Below, in pieces: positions 44,813 through 55,477 of a stretch of 64,000 nt of DNA (the stretch's first letter is position 1; the number at the start of each line of letters is the position of its first letter). Source of the stretch: Psychromonas sp. Urea-02u-13 (GTDB taxonomy: Bacteria; Pseudomonadota; Gammaproteobacteria; Enterobacterales; Psychromonadaceae); assembly GCF_002835995.1 (NCBI RefSeq), contig NZ_PJBZ01000067.1, forward strand, positions 62,001 through 126,000, given 5' to 3'. The position numbers and the translations under genes are program-made. The notes beneath the pieces were generated by a model. The model was not told where the DNA came from, made no database searches, and worked only from the letters and a program-made list of their open reading frames with translations.

Positions 44813-45064
44813 TTACTCCAGTAGGTTTGCTTCATCATTATTACGTTTAACTCGCTCTTCTATTTCTGATTTAACTAATTCACGTAGTTCATAGAGATCT
44901 TCAAGCACTATCTCTTTAATATGAATAGAGCCAAATATGCGTTTTTCAATCAAATCTTCTTCAGCGCATTTAGCGTGTGCAATTCCCCGTCTAGCGAGTG
45001 AAATAGGTTTGCCTAATTTATCATCTTTATTGAGTACTTCTTGTTTACAGAACATACAGCGCAT
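44813..45064 (-). CDS. Small zinc-ribbon-like protein
   Basis: This 83-residue protein has an N-terminal CMFCKQEV pair and a later AHAKC, giving C-x2-C and H-x2-C halves about 25 residues apart, a probable zinc site. It continues with RIFGSIHIKEI and a helical acidic C-terminus. The sequence suggests a conserved gammaproteobacterial small protein, but I cannot name it. The ATG has AGAGAGTAATTGCT upstream, with AGAG as a weak ribosome site. Confidence 0.65.
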   Translation of the reverse strand: MRCMFCKQEVLNKDDKLGKPISLARRGIAHAKCAEEDLIEKRIFGSIHIKEIVLEDLYELRELVKSEIEERVKRNNDEANLLE

Positions 45065-45113
45065 AGCAATTACTCTCTTTATGAATCAATAAAAAAAGTG
45101 TAGCCCTGAAAAT

Positions 45114-45152
45114 AAAAAGGCGCTTGTTAATAAATTAACAAGCGCCTTTTTT
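45114..45152. terminator. Strong terminator between metG and a small gene
   Basis: AAAAAGGCGCTTGTTAA and TTAACAAGCGCCTTTTTT form a 17-bp stem with a TAAA loop. It ends metG transcripts, which run leftward through the heptamer array first. Confidence 0.9.
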
Positions 45153-45159
45153 AGTGATC

Positions 45160-45208
45160 AGCTTCTAGCTTCTAGCTTCTAGCTTCTAGCTTCTAGCTTC
45201 TAGCTTCT
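45160..45208. repeat. Perfect seven-copy heptamer array (AGCTTCT)
   Basis: AGCTTCT is repeated exactly seven times, followed in phase by AGCGACT, AATGACT, GTTAACT and AACAGCT. The array lies between metG and its terminator, so it is in the metG 3' untranslated region. Confidence 0.95.
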
Positions 45209-45246
45209 AGCGACTAATGACTGTTAACTAACAGCTTTCTTTTCCC

Positions 45247-47307
45247 TTACATGATACGTTGGCCTGGTTTTGCGCCATCATCTGGGTTTAAGATGTGAAT
45301 CTCTTTACCGCCAGGTCCTGCTGCTAATACCATACCTTCCGACAAACCAAACTTCATTTGACGTGCTGCAAGGTTAGCGACCATTACCGTTAACTTACCT
45401 TCCAAGTCTTCTGGGTTATAAGCTGATTTGATACCAGCAAAAACAGTACGTGTTTCGCCACCGATATCGAGTGTCAATTTAAGTAGTTTGTTTGCTTTTG
45501 GAACATGCTCTGCTTTTACGATAAGCGCAACACGTAAATCTGTTTTAGCAAAGGTATCAAAGTCGATTTCAGGTGCCAGAGGCTCTTTATCAAGCTCTGA
45601 CTTTGAATCTTCAAGTTCAGCTGCAATTACAGCGGCTTTGGCTGCTTTATCCGCTTCAATGCTGTCTTTTGAGCTTTCTACCATTGCTTCCACTTTTTTA
45701 GTGTCGATACGTTGGAACAACGCTTTGAATTTATTGATTTTATGGCCTGATAACGGCGCTTTAATCACTTCCCAGTCTAACGTTTCAGCTAAAAATTCTT
45801 CACTGCGTGCTGTTAGTTTTGGCATGATTGGTTTTAAGTAAGTCATTAAAACGCGGAACAGGTTAATACCCATTGAGCAGATCTCTTGAACTTCTAACTC
45901 TTTACCTTCAACTTTTGCTAATGCCCAAGGCGCTTTATCATCGATATATTTGTTAGCAAGGTCGGCAAGTGTCATGATTTCACGAATCGCACGTGCAAAT
46001 TCACGTTTTTCAAATTGCTCAGCAATAGAGTCGCCTGCTTCGATAAACTGTTGGTAAAGCTCAGGCTCTGCAACTGTGATTGATAATTCACCGTCATATT
46101 TTTTAGCAATGAAACCAGCAGTACGAGACGCTAAGTTAACCAGTTTATTAACCACATCGGTATTAACACGCTGCGTGAAGTCTTCAAGGTTAAGATCTAA
46201 ATCAGAAACGCGTGAAGTTAGTTTAGCAGCGTAATAATAACGTAAACATTCTGGGTCTAAGTTCTCTAGGTAAGTACTTGCTTTGATGAACGTGCCTTTT
46301 GATTTAGACATTTTCTCACCGTTCACGTTTACATAACCATGAACATGCACACCCGTTGGTTTACGGAAACCCGCACCTTCTAAGATTGCAGGCCAAAATA
46401 AACCGTGAAAGTTGATAATGTCTTTACCAATGAAGTGATGAAGCTCAGCTGTACTGTCTGCTTTCCAGTATTCATCAAAATTTAAACCTTCAGTACGATC
46501 ACAAAGATTTTTAAAGCTACCCATGTAACCAATTGGCGCATCCATCCATACATAGAAGAATTTACCTGGCGCATCTGGGATTTCAAAACCAAAGTAGGGT
46601 GCATCACGGGTGATATCCCATGCTTTCAAACCACTTTCAAACCATTCACTTAATTTATTAGCAACTTCACTTTGTAATGGACCAGATTTAGTCCATTCCA
46701 CTAACATCTCTTGAAACTGTGCAGCATCAAAGAAGAGGTTTTCAGTATCTTTCATCACAGGCGTTGCATCAGAAACAACTGATTTAGGATTAATCATGTC
46801 GATAGGGCTATATGTTGCACCACAGGCATCACAGTTATCGCCGTATTGGTCTTCTGCTTTACATTTAGGGCAAGTGCCTTTTACAAAGCGGTCCGCTAAA
46901 AACATCTCTTTTTCAGGATCATATAGGCGAGAAACCACTTTTTTAGTGATGTAGCCTTTATCGCGTAATGCTAAATAGACTTGTGAAGAAAGAGCTTTGT
47001 TCTCTTCTGAATGTGTTGAATGGTAATTATCAAAACTGATATCAAAACCTTCAAAATCTTTTTCATGATCGGATTGAACACCTGCAATTAGTTCTTCTGG
47101 TGTAATACCCATTTCTTGAGCTTTAAGCATAATCGCGGTGCCGTGTGCATCATCTGCACAAACAAAATGGACATTGTTACCACGTAAACGTTGAAAACGT
47201 ACCCAAATATCTGCTTGTACATGCTCTAGCATGTGCCCTAAATGAATCGGGCCGTTTGCGTAAGGCAGGGCACAGGTAACAAGGATTTTACGATCTTGGT
47301 TTGCCAT
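45247..47307 (-). CDS. metG: Methionyl-tRNA synthetase
   Basis: This 686-residue class I synthetase charges tRNA-Met. The start is the ATG at 47307 ([12 protein letters not shown]) with AGGAA upstream. HLGH is in [11 protein letters not shown], the KMSKS loop is [10 protein letters not shown], and a zinc knuckle has [18 protein letters not shown]. The C-terminal tRNA-binding domain is present with [19 protein letters not shown]. An Ala/Glu/Lys-rich linker (about residues 535-575) joins it. mrp is divergent, as in E. coli. Confidence 0.97.
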   Translation of the reverse strand: MANQDRKILVTCALPYANGPIHLGHMLEHVQADIWVRFQRLRGNNVHFVCADDAHGTAIMLKAQEMGITPEELIAGVQSDHEKDFEGFDISFDNYHSTHSEENKALSSQVYLALRDKGYITKKVVSRLYDPEKEMFLADRFVKGTCPKCKAEDQYGDNCDACGATYSPIDMINPKSVVSDATPVMKDTENLFFDAAQFQEMLVEWTKSGPLQSEVANKLSEWFESGLKAWDITRDAPYFGFEIPDAPGKFFYVWMDAPIGYMGSFKNLCDRTEGLNFDEYWKADSTAELHHFIGKDIINFHGLFWPAILEGAGFRKPTGVHVHGYVNVNGEKMSKSKGTFIKASTYLENLDPECLRYYYAAKLTSRVSDLDLNLEDFTQRVNTDVVNKLVNLASRTAGFIAKKYDGELSITVAEPELYQQFIEAGDSIAEQFEKREFARAIREIMTLADLANKYIDDKAPWALAKVEGKELEVQEICSMGINLFRVLMTYLKPIMPKLTARSEEFLAETLDWEVIKAPLSGHKINKFKALFQRIDTKKVEAMVESSKDSIEADKAAKAAVIAAELEDSKSELDKEPLAPEIDFDTFAKTDLRVALIVKAEHVPKANKLLKLTLDIGGETRTVFAGIKSAYNPEDLEGKLTVMVANLAARQMKFGLSEGMVLAAGPGGKEIHILNPDDGAKPGQRIM

Positions 47308-47456
47308 TTTATGGTTATTCCTATTTATCAGTAATTTGTTTTTTAAGGGCGTAATTCTACCCAATTCATCAACTAAAGCCCACTCTTAAATTAGGGGTGA
47401 AAAATGGTTTGTTTTTGTTAAACTGATCTTCTGCTATTTCTCCCTTTAGGATTGTT

Positions 47457-48542
47457 ATGTTATTTAAAAGAACCAGTCAGTTGGACAAAATTATTAGCTT
47501 GCTTAGTGAGTCTGATAACAAGCAATTACTTAAAAAATTACAGCAGGAACAGCGTATTGATTTTGATGAAGACGCATGTTCTTTAACCCTTAATCTGCCT
47601 TTTTATGCTCCTCAGTGGTTAAGTAAATTACAACAAACTAATGCGACTAAAATACAAAAAATGTTAGGCAAACCACTCAACTGGCAAGTAAACAATGATG
47701 TTATTGCATTACAAAGTAGCAGTAATAAAACTGCCCTTAATCAAATCAAAAACATTATTGTGGTGGCATCCGGTAAAGGCGGTGTTGGTAAATCTACGGT
47801 GAGTGTAAACCTGGCATTAGCATTGGCTAAAAATGGCGCTAAAGTCGGCATGTTAGATGCTGATATTTACGGTCCTTCTATTCCCACATTACTGGGTGCT
47901 AAGAATGAAAAACCAAGCAGTGCAGATGGGAAATTAATGTTACCGATTGAAGCACATGGCATCGTCTGTAATAGCATTGGTTTTTTAGTCGCCGAAGAAG
48001 ATGCGATGATTTGGCGTGGGCCAATGGCCAGTAAAGCCTTGCAACAAGTCTTAAATGAAACTGCTTGGCCTGAATTGGATTATTTAATCGTGGATATGCC
48101 GCCTGGGACAGGGGATATTCAACTGACTATGTCACAACATGTACCCGTTAGTAGTGCGGTTATTGTGACAACTCCTCAAGATGTTGCGCTGATTGATGCC
48201 AAAAAAGGGGTCACTATGTTCAATAAAGTTGAAACACATATTTCGGGCATTGTTGAAAATATGAGTTTGTTTACTTGTTCTAACTGTGGTCATGAAGAAG
48301 CTATTTTTGGAACAGGAGGCGGTGAAAAATTAGCGGCACAGTTTAAATTACCTTTTCTGGGCAGATTGCCATTACATATTGATTATCGTCAAGACAGCGA
48401 CGAAGGCAATCCTACAGTGAGCAAAGGAGAGAAGGCAACGTTAATCAACCCTTATCTTGCCTTGGCGGAAACGTTAGCGATTAATCTCTATCGCGACTTA
48501 CAACCAGCAAGCCAACAAATCAATATAACCGAAGTTAAATAA
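47457..48542 (+). CDS. mrp: Mrp/ApbC-type P-loop ATPase, Fe-S carrier
   Basis: This 361-residue cytosolic ATPase carries Fe-S clusters to targets. After a short N-terminal domain (about 1-95), the deviant Walker A VVASGKGGVGKSTVSVNLA appears, then LDADIYGPSIPTLLG and a conserved PPGTGDIQLTMSQ block. The CxxC in LFTCSNCGHEE binds the bridging cluster. Length is close to the E. coli protein (369). It is divergent from metG across a short promoter region, the standard arrangement. Confidence 0.94.
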   Translation: MLFKRTSQLDKIISLLSESDNKQLLKKLQQEQRIDFDEDACSLTLNLPFYAPQWLSKLQQTNATKIQKMLGKPLNWQVNNDVIALQSSSNKTALNQIKNIIVVASGKGGVGKSTVSVNLALALAKNGAKVGMLDADIYGPSIPTLLGAKNEKPSSADGKLMLPIEAHGIVCNSIGFLVAEEDAMIWRGPMASKALQQVLNETAWPELDYLIVDMPPGTGDIQLTMSQHVPVSSAVIVTTPQDVALIDAKKGVTMFNKVETHISGIVENMSLFTCSNCGHEEAIFGTGGGEKLAAQFKLPFLGRLPLHIDYRQDSDEGNPTVSKGEKATLINPYLALAETLAINLYRDLQPASQQINITEVK

Positions 48543-48543
48543 C

Positions 48544-48650
48544 AGCTTTCAGCTTTCAGTAAATTCAGTCTTTCTTAATCTTCGGATAGGAAACAAGGTG
48601 TTTCTGATAGCTGATAGCTGATAGCTGACAGCTAATAACTGACGGCTTCT
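48544..48650. repeat. Heptamer-phased repeat tract
   Basis: After AGCTTTC twice, a second block at 48602-48650 runs in strict 7-bp phase (AGCTGAT twice, AGCTGAC, AGCTAAT, AACTGAC, GGCTTCT). It separates mrp from the DUF2164 gene. Confidence 0.75.
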
Positions 48651-48674
48651 TCTTTTACTTAAAGAGTATATATA

Positions 48675-48926
48675 ATGGCAACTATCAAGTTTTCAAGAGA
48701 TCAAAAAACAAGAATCGTGAGTGATATTCAACGCTATTTTGATAAAGAGTTAGATCAAGAGATCGGCGATTTTGATGCGGAGTTTTTGCTAGACTTCTTC
48801 AGCGAAAAAGTCGGTGGTGTTTATTACAATCAGGGGCTTAACGATGCTCGGCGCCTATTAGATGACAAGCTGGACACGATCACTGAGTCATTTTATGAGC
48901 TTGAGAAGGTCACTGACTTTGATTAG
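48675..48926 (+). CDS. DUF2164 family protein
   Basis: This 83-residue protein has the DUF2164 (PF09932) pattern: IQRYFDKELDQEIGDFDAEFLLDFFSEKVGGVYYNQGLNDARRLLDDKLD. It is rich in acidic residues and probably all helical. No function is established; it is widespread in Proteobacteria and Firmicutes. The ATG lies 24 bases after a heptamer repeat tract, with AAAGAGTAT as a weak ribosome site. Confidence 0.88.
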   Translation: MATIKFSRDQKTRIVSDIQRYFDKELDQEIGDFDAEFLLDFFSEKVGGVYYNQGLNDARRLLDDKLDTITESFYELEKVTDFD

Positions 48927-49001
48927 TTATTTAGTTGGTTGATCTTTTATTAATATTACTTGTAGAATAAGCCATTACCTTGTTAATTGACGAATTTTAT
49001 A

Positions 49002-50132
49002 ATGAAACACCTTGATTTAAAGACACTTACCGAAAATTTGGAACGTACTTTTATTGTTGCCACTGGGCTGGGCTTTCTGATTATCTTTTTCATTAAGATA
49101 AGTTTTTTAGATTCTATTTCTATTTTTGTTTATATAAGTTGGGCATTACTGTGCATCTTACTTTATGCACTTTCTAGGCATTTGAAGCTTAAAGAAAATG
49201 ATGGTTTTGACTTTTACAAGGTAGCGGAGCCTATTGGTCGACAGGAGCGACGTAAAAAGCAAAATATAGAAGAGCGTGTCGCCATTCATATTGGGGAAGA
49301 GGGTCTTGACCCGATGATTCTTTTCAATGAGGAAAAGACAGGGGTTGCTTGTATATTAACCTTGACCGCGCTTAAACCGACTCATAAAATTTCGCGTTAT
49401 TTGACAGAATTGGCTATTCAGGCAGAACAACAAGGTCAGCCCATTGCCGGGCAAACATTGTTTACTATGAGTTTCGAACAACAGTCAGGTTATTTTCGGT
49501 TAACGGAGGACGGGACAAATACTCTAGTAGAGTTTGCTTTTCCTGAGAGTCAGGGGCCTTTATATGATCAAGTCTCTCAGGTGATTTATCTGCTACTTGA
49601 GGCGAATCCGCTGGTTATGGTGACTAAAACTGATGTGACTAATTTTCAAGCGATGCAAAAGTTTTACCGTTACGTACAACGTCTAAACGATTCGAATAAC
49701 CGTTGTGTTGAATATATTTCTTATTGCCAAGGCACATTAAAAATCTGTAATTCTTCTTATGTGGAATTATATGACTGCACATTACAAAGCACACTCACCT
49801 CATGGATCAATCAAGATGGTTTAATTCGCACTGACAACGTGGATGCTGAGCTATCAAATGACAACGTGTTACATTTGATGGATATCGAGTTGCCTTATCC
49901 TGAATGCCGTTTGGTCAATATAGAAATTGTAAAAGTCGCCAACCCTATGATAGCGGTTAAGCTTTATTTAACATTAACAGAGCTGAAAGAAGGGCAACTA
50001 ACGGATAATATCAGCGGTTTAACGTTATTGATGAAAGACAGCAGTATTGCGATTAAACGCGATGAACAGTTCGATGACGAGCTTATTTCAGTCGCAGAGT
50101 ATTTTGAGCAAAAAAGTTATCCAAAGTTTTAA
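49002..50132 (+). CDS. Hypothetical protein with two N-terminal membrane helices
   Basis: This 376-residue protein (start MKHLDLKTLTEN at 49002; a TTG 15 bases earlier is an alternative) has two hydrophobic helices at about 20-40 and 43-62 (FIVATGLGFLIIFFIKI and FVYISWALLCILLYAL). A large cytoplasmic domain of about 300 residues follows, of mixed alpha/beta appearance, with several Cys (EYISYCQGTLKICNSS, LYDC). No family is recognised. It is flanked by repeat tracts and stands alone. Confidence 0.65.
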   Translation: MKHLDLKTLTENLERTFIVATGLGFLIIFFIKISFLDSISIFVYISWALLCILLYALSRHLKLKENDGFDFYKVAEPIGRQERRKKQNIEERVAIHIGEEGLDPMILFNEEKTGVACILTLTALKPTHKISRYLTELAIQAEQQGQPIAGQTLFTMSFEQQSGYFRLTEDGTNTLVEFAFPESQGPLYDQVSQVIYLLLEANPLVMVTKTDVTNFQAMQKFYRYVQRLNDSNNRCVEYISYCQGTLKICNSSYVELYDCTLQSTLTSWINQDGLIRTDNVDAELSNDNVLHLMDIELPYPECRLVNIEIVKVANPMIAVKLYLTLTELKEGQLTDNISGLTLLMKDSSIAIKRDEQFDDELISVAEYFEQKSYPKF

Positions 50133-50139
50133 GTGAAGA

Positions 50140-50174
50140 AGCTATCAGCCTTTAGCTGTTAGCTTTCAGTAAGG
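50140..50174. repeat. Heptamer-phased repeat tract
   Basis: AGCTATC, AGCCTTT, AGCTGTT, AGCTTTC and AGTAAGG follow in 7-bp steps, then run into a CACGAAG-type repeat. Confidence 0.7.
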
Positions 50175-50199
50175 TCAAAACATAAAGTCAAAAGCAATT

Positions 50200-50295
50200 A
50201 ACCACGAAGGCACGAAGAACACGAAGGTAAGACCCACATAAACCTTTATTCATATTTCCTTCGTGTCCTCTGTGTCGCACAGCTGCTTCGTGGTG
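50200..50295. repeat. CACGAAG-type palindromic repeat
   Basis: It starts ACCACGAAGGCACGAAG and ends GCTGCTTCGTGGTGAG, with a middle AACCTTTATTCATATTTCC block. The ends are inverted copies (ACCACGAAG / CTTCGTGGT). Confidence 0.75.
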
Positions 50296-50329
50296 AGCTT
50301 TCTTATCAGTCGAACAAAAAAATGTGAAT

Positions 50330-50366
50330 AAAAAGCCCAAGCAAATAAAATCTGCTTGGGCTTTTT
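50330..50366. terminator. Bidirectional terminator
   Basis: AAAAAGCCCAAGCA and TGCTTGGGCTTTTT pair around a nine-base loop between the convergent 49002 gene and the RND pump. Confidence 0.9.
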
Positions 50367-50400
50367 CGTTTTATGTATTAGCTTTCAGCCTTCCTGCTTT

Positions 50401-53400
50401 CTAGCTTTGGCTCTCGTCATCCAATAAAATAGGTTTCTCGTTGGGTGCTTTTGCTGCTTCGCGCATTTTTTGCATCATGGCATAGAAAATAGGTACTAGT
50501 ACCGTTGCTAAGATGACTGAAGCAATCATGCCTCCTAATACCGCATAACCTAGCGATTTACGACTTTCAGCACCTGCGCCTGTGGCAAGCACCAAGGGAA
50601 TAACACCTAATACAAATGAAAGACCGGTCATTAGTACGGCGCGAAAACGTAATCTTCCCGCTTCAACAGCTGCTTCAAGTGTTGGTTTTCCACCTTCACG
50701 TAACTCTTTGGCAAACTCCACGATTAAAATCGCACTTTTACTGGCCAATCCAATTAACAGTACCAGTCCAATTTGAGCATATAGATTAAGCTCAACACCC
50801 ATAATATTAAGGTAAATAAAGGCGCCAAACATCGCTAACGGTACCGATAGCATCACCGCGAGTGGAATTGTCCAACTTTCATATTGTGCGACTAAGAACA
50901 AGTAAGTAAACAGGAACGCCAGTGCAAAAATGAAAGGCGCTAAGTTACCCGCTTGTAGTTCTTGAAAGGTTTGTCCTGTCCATTCATAGCTGTAACCCGA
51001 TGGCAACGTGTTTACCGCGCGCTCTACGGCAGCAATCGCCTCACCGGTACTGTAACCTGGCGCAGGGAAAATATTAATATCCGTTGAGCTAAACAGGTTA
51101 TATTGTTTAACTGATTCAGGGCCAAGAATAGGCGTGATTTCCACTAAGGTACTTAGCGGCACCATTTCATTATTCTTAGTGCGCACATAGAAACTGTTAA
51201 TGTCTTTTTCGCTATTCCTAAACTCATTATCAGCTTGAACCATCACGTTAAACACTTTACCAAAACGGTTAAAGTCATTGACGTAATAACCGCCTAATTG
51301 TGTTTGTAAGGTATTAAAAATAACCGACAACTCAATGCCTAAATCTTTGGCTTTTTGACGGTTAATATCCACATACATTTGTGGCACATTAGAGCGGAAG
51401 TTACTAAATGAGAACGCCACTTCAGGTAAGCTATTAAGAGAAAGAATAAACGATCCCATCACTTGTGAAAGCTGTTCAGGGCTTCGACCTTGGCTATCTT
51501 GTAATACAAAAGAGAGACCACTGGTCGAGCCAAGTCCTGGAATTGAGGGTAGGGCAAAGGCCATCACTTTTGCACTCGGCATGGTATTAAACTTAGCTTG
51601 TAAGCGTGCAATGATTTGCATCTGATGCATGCTTTTTTCGCTACGTTCGTCCCAGTTATCAAGTGTGATAATCAATAAACCACCGTTTGAAGCGACGGAG
51701 CCGGTCATAATACTAAAACCACTCACGTGAATAACGTCGGCAACACCGGGCTCATTACGGGCCATCGTCACCAGCTCATCCATCACTTTTTCAGTACGGT
51801 TTAATGATGCGCCATCGGGTAACTGAATATCTACCATGAATGATTTTTTATCTTCAAGCGGAATAAAACCAGAAGGTGTATTACCGGCAAGCATTAATAA
51901 CGCGCCCATCAAAATCGCAAAACCAATGCCCACTAATAATAAGCGACGGACTAATAAACTCACTAGCGCGGTATAACGCTCAGTTAACTTGTTAAAAAAC
52001 TTATTAAACTGAAAATGAAACCCTTTAGTGTGTTTTTTAGGTTTACGTAAAACGGTTGCAGCTAATGCAGGGCTTAATGTCAGCGCATTCACAGAGGAGA
52101 TAAGTACAGCAATACAGATGGTAATAGAGAATTGTGCGTACATTTGACCGGTTATGCCGGGCATGACGGCTGTGGGTGCAAATACCGCTAATAATACTAA
52201 GGTGGTCGCAATAATAGGACCTGTTACCTCTTTCATCGCTTTTTCAGTGGCTTCAACAGGGGTTAACCCTTCATCTTCCATCAAACGAGTTACATTTTCG
52301 ATCACCACAATCGCATCATCCACCACGATACCGATGGCGAGCACCAGTGCAAATAGTGAGATAGTATTAATGCTCATGCCAATCGCGAGCATAAAGGCAA
52401 AGGTACCAATCAGCGAGACGGGTATTGCAATAGCAGGGATCAGGGTTGAACGTACATCTTGTAAGAAAAGGTAAACGATGAAGATAACCAGCACAATAGC
52501 AACTAACAAGGTTTCAATTACCTCGCCAATCGATGCACTCACTGATTCTGTGGTGTCGTAAGCCACGACACTTTCTATATCGGTTGGGTAGTTTTGAGAT
52601 AACTTTTTAAGGTCTTCTTTAATGGCCTTAGCGACATCAAGCGCGTTTGCACCGGGTGACTGGTAGACTGCAATAATAGCGGAGGGTTTTTGGTTAAATT
52701 TACCCTCTGCATCATAACTGCTTGAACCTAATTCTAAACGTGCAACGGCATTCAAATACACTTTAGAGCCATCAGGATTTGCTCGGATCATTATTTCAGA
52801 AAATTCTTCTGTGGTTTGAAAACGACCTTTAGTTTGTAGGGTATATTGGAAACGTTGATCTTTTGATGAAGGTGATGCACCAACACGACCCGCCGCTACT
52901 TGAATGTTTTGCTCACGTATTGAGGCAATAACATCTTCTGTGGTGACATTGAGGTTGGCCATTTTATTAGGATCAAGCCAGATACGCATTGCGTAATCCA
53001 TTGCACCAATAATTTGCACATCTGAAACACCCGTTTGACGTGCGAGTGAATCTTTAATGTTGATGTTGGCATAATTACTTAAAAATAGAGAATCAAAGGT
53101 TTCATTGGGTGAGTTTAAATTCACCACTAAAAGCATATTTGGCGATTTCTTATTAACTGAAACGCCTGACTGTTGCACTTCTGCTGGTAATTTAGACATG
53201 ACCTTAGTGACACGATTTTGCACATTAACCTGTGCCATATCGGCATCGGTGCCTACTGCAAAGGTAATGCTTAACGAATAACTACCATCATTTGCACTAC
53301 TTGAAGACATATATAACATATCTTCTACGCCGTTAACCGATGACTCAATCGCTTGAGCAACGGTGGATTTTACAGTTTCAGCGTTGGCACCTCGATAGCT

Positions 53401-53544
53401 GGTGGTCACACTCACCTGTGGTGGCGCAATTTCTGGAAACTCTGCGACGGATAACATCGGAATCGATAATAGGCCGGCGAGTGTTAATACAATTGAGATA
53501 ACAAAAGCGAACTTGGGGCGATGAATAAAGAATTTACTGATCAT
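50401..53544 (-). CDS. AcrB/HAE1-type RND multidrug efflux pump
   Basis: This 1047-residue pump has the AcrB layout. It starts [19 protein letters not shown] and has [23 protein letters not shown] in the first loop. TM4 holds [18 protein letters not shown] with both relay Asp, and TM10 holds [22 protein letters not shown] with the Lys. All three relay residues are therefore intact, unlike the pump at 34982. It follows its adaptor by nine bases; no outer-membrane channel gene is adjacent, so it probably uses a shared TolC. The drug spectrum cannot be told from sequence. Confidence 0.94.
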   Translation of the reverse strand: MISKFFIHRPKFAFVISIVLTLAGLLSIPMLSVAEFPEIAPPQVSVTTSYRGANAETVKSTVAQAIESSVNGVEDMLYMSSSSANDGSYSLSITFAVGTDADMAQVNVQNRVTKVMSKLPAEVQQSGVSVNKKSPNMLLVVNLNSPNETFDSLFLSNYANINIKDSLARQTGVSDVQIIGAMDYAMRIWLDPNKMANLNVTTEDVIASIREQNIQVAAGRVGASPSSKDQRFQYTLQTKGRFQTTEEFSEIMIRANPDGSKVYLNAVARLELGSSSYDAEGKFNQKPSAIIAVYQSPGANALDVAKAIKEDLKKLSQNYPTDIESVVAYDTTESVSASIGEVIETLLVAIVLVIFIVYLFLQDVRSTLIPAIAIPVSLIGTFAFMLAIGMSINTISLFALVLAIGIVVDDAIVVIENVTRLMEDEGLTPVEATEKAMKEVTGPIIATTLVLLAVFAPTAVMPGITGQMYAQFSITICIAVLISSVNALTLSPALAATVLRKPKKHTKGFHFQFNKFFNKLTERYTALVSLLVRRLLLVGIGFAILMGALLMLAGNTPSGFIPLEDKKSFMVDIQLPDGASLNRTEKVMDELVTMARNEPGVADVIHVSGFSIMTGSVASNGGLLIITLDNWDERSEKSMHQMQIIARLQAKFNTMPSAKVMAFALPSIPGLGSTSGLSFVLQDSQGRSPEQLSQVMGSFILSLNSLPEVAFSFSNFRSNVPQMYVDINRQKAKDLGIELSVIFNTLQTQLGGYYVNDFNRFGKVFNVMVQADNEFRNSEKDINSFYVRTKNNEMVPLSTLVEITPILGPESVKQYNLFSSTDINIFPAPGYSTGEAIAAVERAVNTLPSGYSYEWTGQTFQELQAGNLAPFIFALAFLFTYLFLVAQYESWTIPLAVMLSVPLAMFGAFIYLNIMGVELNLYAQIGLVLLIGLASKSAILIVEFAKELREGGKPTLEAAVEAGRLRFRAVLMTGLSFVLGVIPLVLATGAGAESRKSLGYAVLGGMIASVILATVLVPIFYAMMQKMREAAKAPNEKPILLDDESQS

Positions 53545-53553
53545 AGTGCTAAC

Positions 53554-54708
53554 CTACTTTTTAGTTTGCGAAGTAAAAGGTGTTTCAGTTTGCTCTGTTG
53601 TATCAACCACAATACCCACGCGTACTTTTTGTAAACCTTCAACGACTATTTTTTCTCCAATCTCTAATCCTTTTAATACTTCCCAGCGTACATCGTAACG
53701 GCTGCCTAATGTCACCATGCGTTTTTCAATTTTACTTTCACTATTAACCACTAAAACAAAACGCCCTTGCTGCTCTTCTTGTACTGAAGATTGTGAAATC
53801 AGGATGACACTATCTTCATCGGGTAGTGAGATTGATAAACTTGTATATTGCCCTGGTAATAACAACGCATCAGGGTTATCAAAAATCGCTCTAATGGCTA
53901 ATGTACCTGTGCTTTGGTCGATGCGGTTATCAACAAAGTCAATTTTACCAATGTGCTCATAGTTAAGCGTTTCACTTAAAGCGATGGTAACAGTTAGATC
54001 ATCTGTTCCGATTTGCGCGCCATTGCTAAACGCGTTACGTGATTTACTTAAGGTTTTTTCTGCCACTTGAAAGTTAGCCCAGATAGGGTCAAGTTGTACT
54101 AAGGTCGCAAGCTCTAGGTTATTAGCCGTGATTAAATCACCGGTGCTGACTGCGGAGCGGCTTATTCTGCCTGAGATAGGCGCCATAATTTTAGTGTATG
54201 AAAGGTCAAGTAATGCGGTTTCAAGCGCTGCTTGTTTAATAGCAACATCGGCTTCGGTTTGATTCATGCTTGCCGTTAACTCATCAATATCCATTTCAGA
54301 CATCGCACCCGTTTTACTCAGTTTTTTACCACGTTGCCAGCGATTAGTGGCAATTTTCAAGGCAGATTGAGCATGTTTTAAAGACGCTTTTTGTTGGTTA
54401 ACCGTTGTTTGGTAAGGAGAAGCATCAATTTCAAATAACAAGGTTCCTTTTTCTACGTCATCGCCACCGGTGAAGTGACGTTTTAGTAAAACACCTTCAA
54501 CCTGAGAACGTATGGACACATCTTCAGTTGCTTCTGTACGTCCAATGAAACTAATTTGTGGGCGAATTTGTGTTTCTTTAATGGTTTCAATGACAACGTG
54601 AGGGGTTGGTGACGCTTTTTTTACTACATTCGTATCATTACAAGCAGTAAGAGAAAGCAATAATAGAGGGATAATCACGCATGTACGTCGTATAGAAAAT
54701 ATGTTCAT
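53554..54708 (-). CDS. RND efflux periplasmic adaptor, lipoprotein type (AcrA-like)
   Basis: This 384-residue adaptor has a signal peptide with lipobox LSLTAC, so it is anchored to the inner membrane by lipid like AcrA. It has the lipoyl halves DVSIRSQVEGVLLKRHFTGGDDVEKGTLLFEID and KIMAPISGRISRSAVSTGDLI, an alpha-hairpin (about 95-170) and C-terminal beta domains. It lies upstream of and co-transcribed with the AcrB-type pump. No regulator gene is adjacent. The start has AGGCTTCC just upstream. Confidence 0.93.
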   Translation of the reverse strand: MNIFSIRRTCVIIPLLLLSLTACNDTNVVKKASPTPHVVIETIKETQIRPQISFIGRTEATEDVSIRSQVEGVLLKRHFTGGDDVEKGTLLFEIDASPYQTTVNQQKASLKHAQSALKIATNRWQRGKKLSKTGAMSEMDIDELTASMNQTEADVAIKQAALETALLDLSYTKIMAPISGRISRSAVSTGDLITANNLELATLVQLDPIWANFQVAEKTLSKSRNAFSNGAQIGTDDLTVTIALSETLNYEHIGKIDFVDNRIDQSTGTLAIRAIFDNPDALLLPGQYTSLSISLPDEDSVILISQSSVQEEQQGRFVLVVNSESKIEKRMVTLGSRYDVRWEVLKGLEIGEKIVVEGLQKVRVGIVVDTTEQTETPFTSQTKK

Positions 54709-54907
54709 TGGAAGCCTTTTTGCAAAAATTTGTCTGTTAGGTTACATCTTATTAAACAAGTTCAATGAATGCGAATGATTAATGCTTTTCTTTATGTTGT
54801 TGTGATGATAGAGGCGAGCCATTAGCTGTCAGCCCCAGTTTAACAATAAACTGAAAAGTGTTTAGCGTTATGAAGATAAAGCGAGCTTAGGTTTTGAATT
54901 TACTGAT

Positions 54908-54942
54908 GACTGACAGCTAACCGCTGAAAGCTTTGATAACTG
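54908..54942. repeat. Heptamer-phased repeat tract
   Basis: AGCTAAC, CGCTGAA, AGCTTTG and ATAACTG follow in 7-bp steps directly before the truncated tRNA-Ala copy. The rest of the 54709-55027 gap shows no gene. Confidence 0.65.
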
Positions 54943-54972
54943 TATTTGAATGGTGGAGCTATGCGGGATCGA
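54943..54972 (-). pseudogene. Truncated 3' end of a tRNA-Ala copy
   Basis: The 30 bases are identical to those at 55020-55049, covering the last part of tRNA-Ala including CCA and some downstream sequence. The match then stops abruptly. It looks like the remainder of a second tandem tRNA-Ala. Confidence 0.75.
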
Positions 54973-55027
54973 GCTGAATTATCTACTTCAGTGTGAAAAT
55001 AATGATATTTAGTTTTAAATATTTGAA

Positions 55028-55103
55028 TGGTGGAGCTATGCGGGATCGAACCGCAGACCTCTTCACTGCCAGCGAAGCGCTCTCCCAGCTGAGCTATAGC
55101 CCC
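55028..55103 (-). tRNA. tRNA-Ala(GGC)
   Basis: The minus strand gives a 76-base tRNA beginning GGGGCTATAGCTCAGCTGGG, with anticodon loop CTGGCAG (anticodon GGC), T-arm GCGGTTCGATCCCGC and encoded CCA. The acceptor arms pair throughout. The anticodon stem closes with a G-T pair. Confidence 0.96.
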
Positions 55104-55156
55104 ATATCATGGGTATTAATGGAAATACTGGAGGTAGTATATAAATACCAAAGCAA

Positions 55157-55185
55157 AGTATATTCACCTCAGTATTTATTGTCAA
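55157..55185 (-). promoter_or_regulatory. Consensus sigma-70 promoter of tRNA-Ala
   Basis: On the minus strand TTGACA and TATACT are 17 bases apart, the same perfect spacing as the tRNA-Asn promoter. The tRNA 5' end is about 50 bases downstream. Confidence 0.85.
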
Positions 55186-55291
55186 TTCAAAGTGTTAGTG
55201 ATTTTTAACCGAATGCAAAAAACACATAAAAGTCCAAACAAACAAATCACCGCCTTCGTGGTAAAAAGCTTTTGACTTTATGTTTTGACCT

Positions 55292-55476
55292 TACTGAAAG
55301 CTGACCGCTAATTACTGACAGCTGACAAAAATCACCACGAAGCCGCTGCGCTACACAGAGAACACGAAGAAAACATTAATAAAGGTTTGCTTTACCTTCG
55401 TGCCTTCGTGGTTAAACGCTTTTGACTTTAGGTTTTGACCTTACTGAAAGCTAACAGCTAAAAACTGATAGCTTCT
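55292..55476. repeat. Composite: heptamer tracts around a CACGAAG-type repeat
   Basis: Heptamers lie at 55292-55326 and 55442-55476, flanking a palindromic repeat at about 55334-55425 (ACCACGAAGCCGCTGCGC to CCTTCGTGGTTAAACGC). The right tract ends at the gltX stop codon. Identical TTTTGACCTTACTGAAAGCT text on both sides suggests a duplicated unit. Confidence 0.75.
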
Positions 55477-55477
55477 T

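Noticed and set aside
54993-55208. 71-residue frame over the tRNA-Ala
   Set aside because: It reads the antisense strand of the tRNA and its promoter; peptides of this kind (GAMRDRTADLF) are a familiar annotation artefact.
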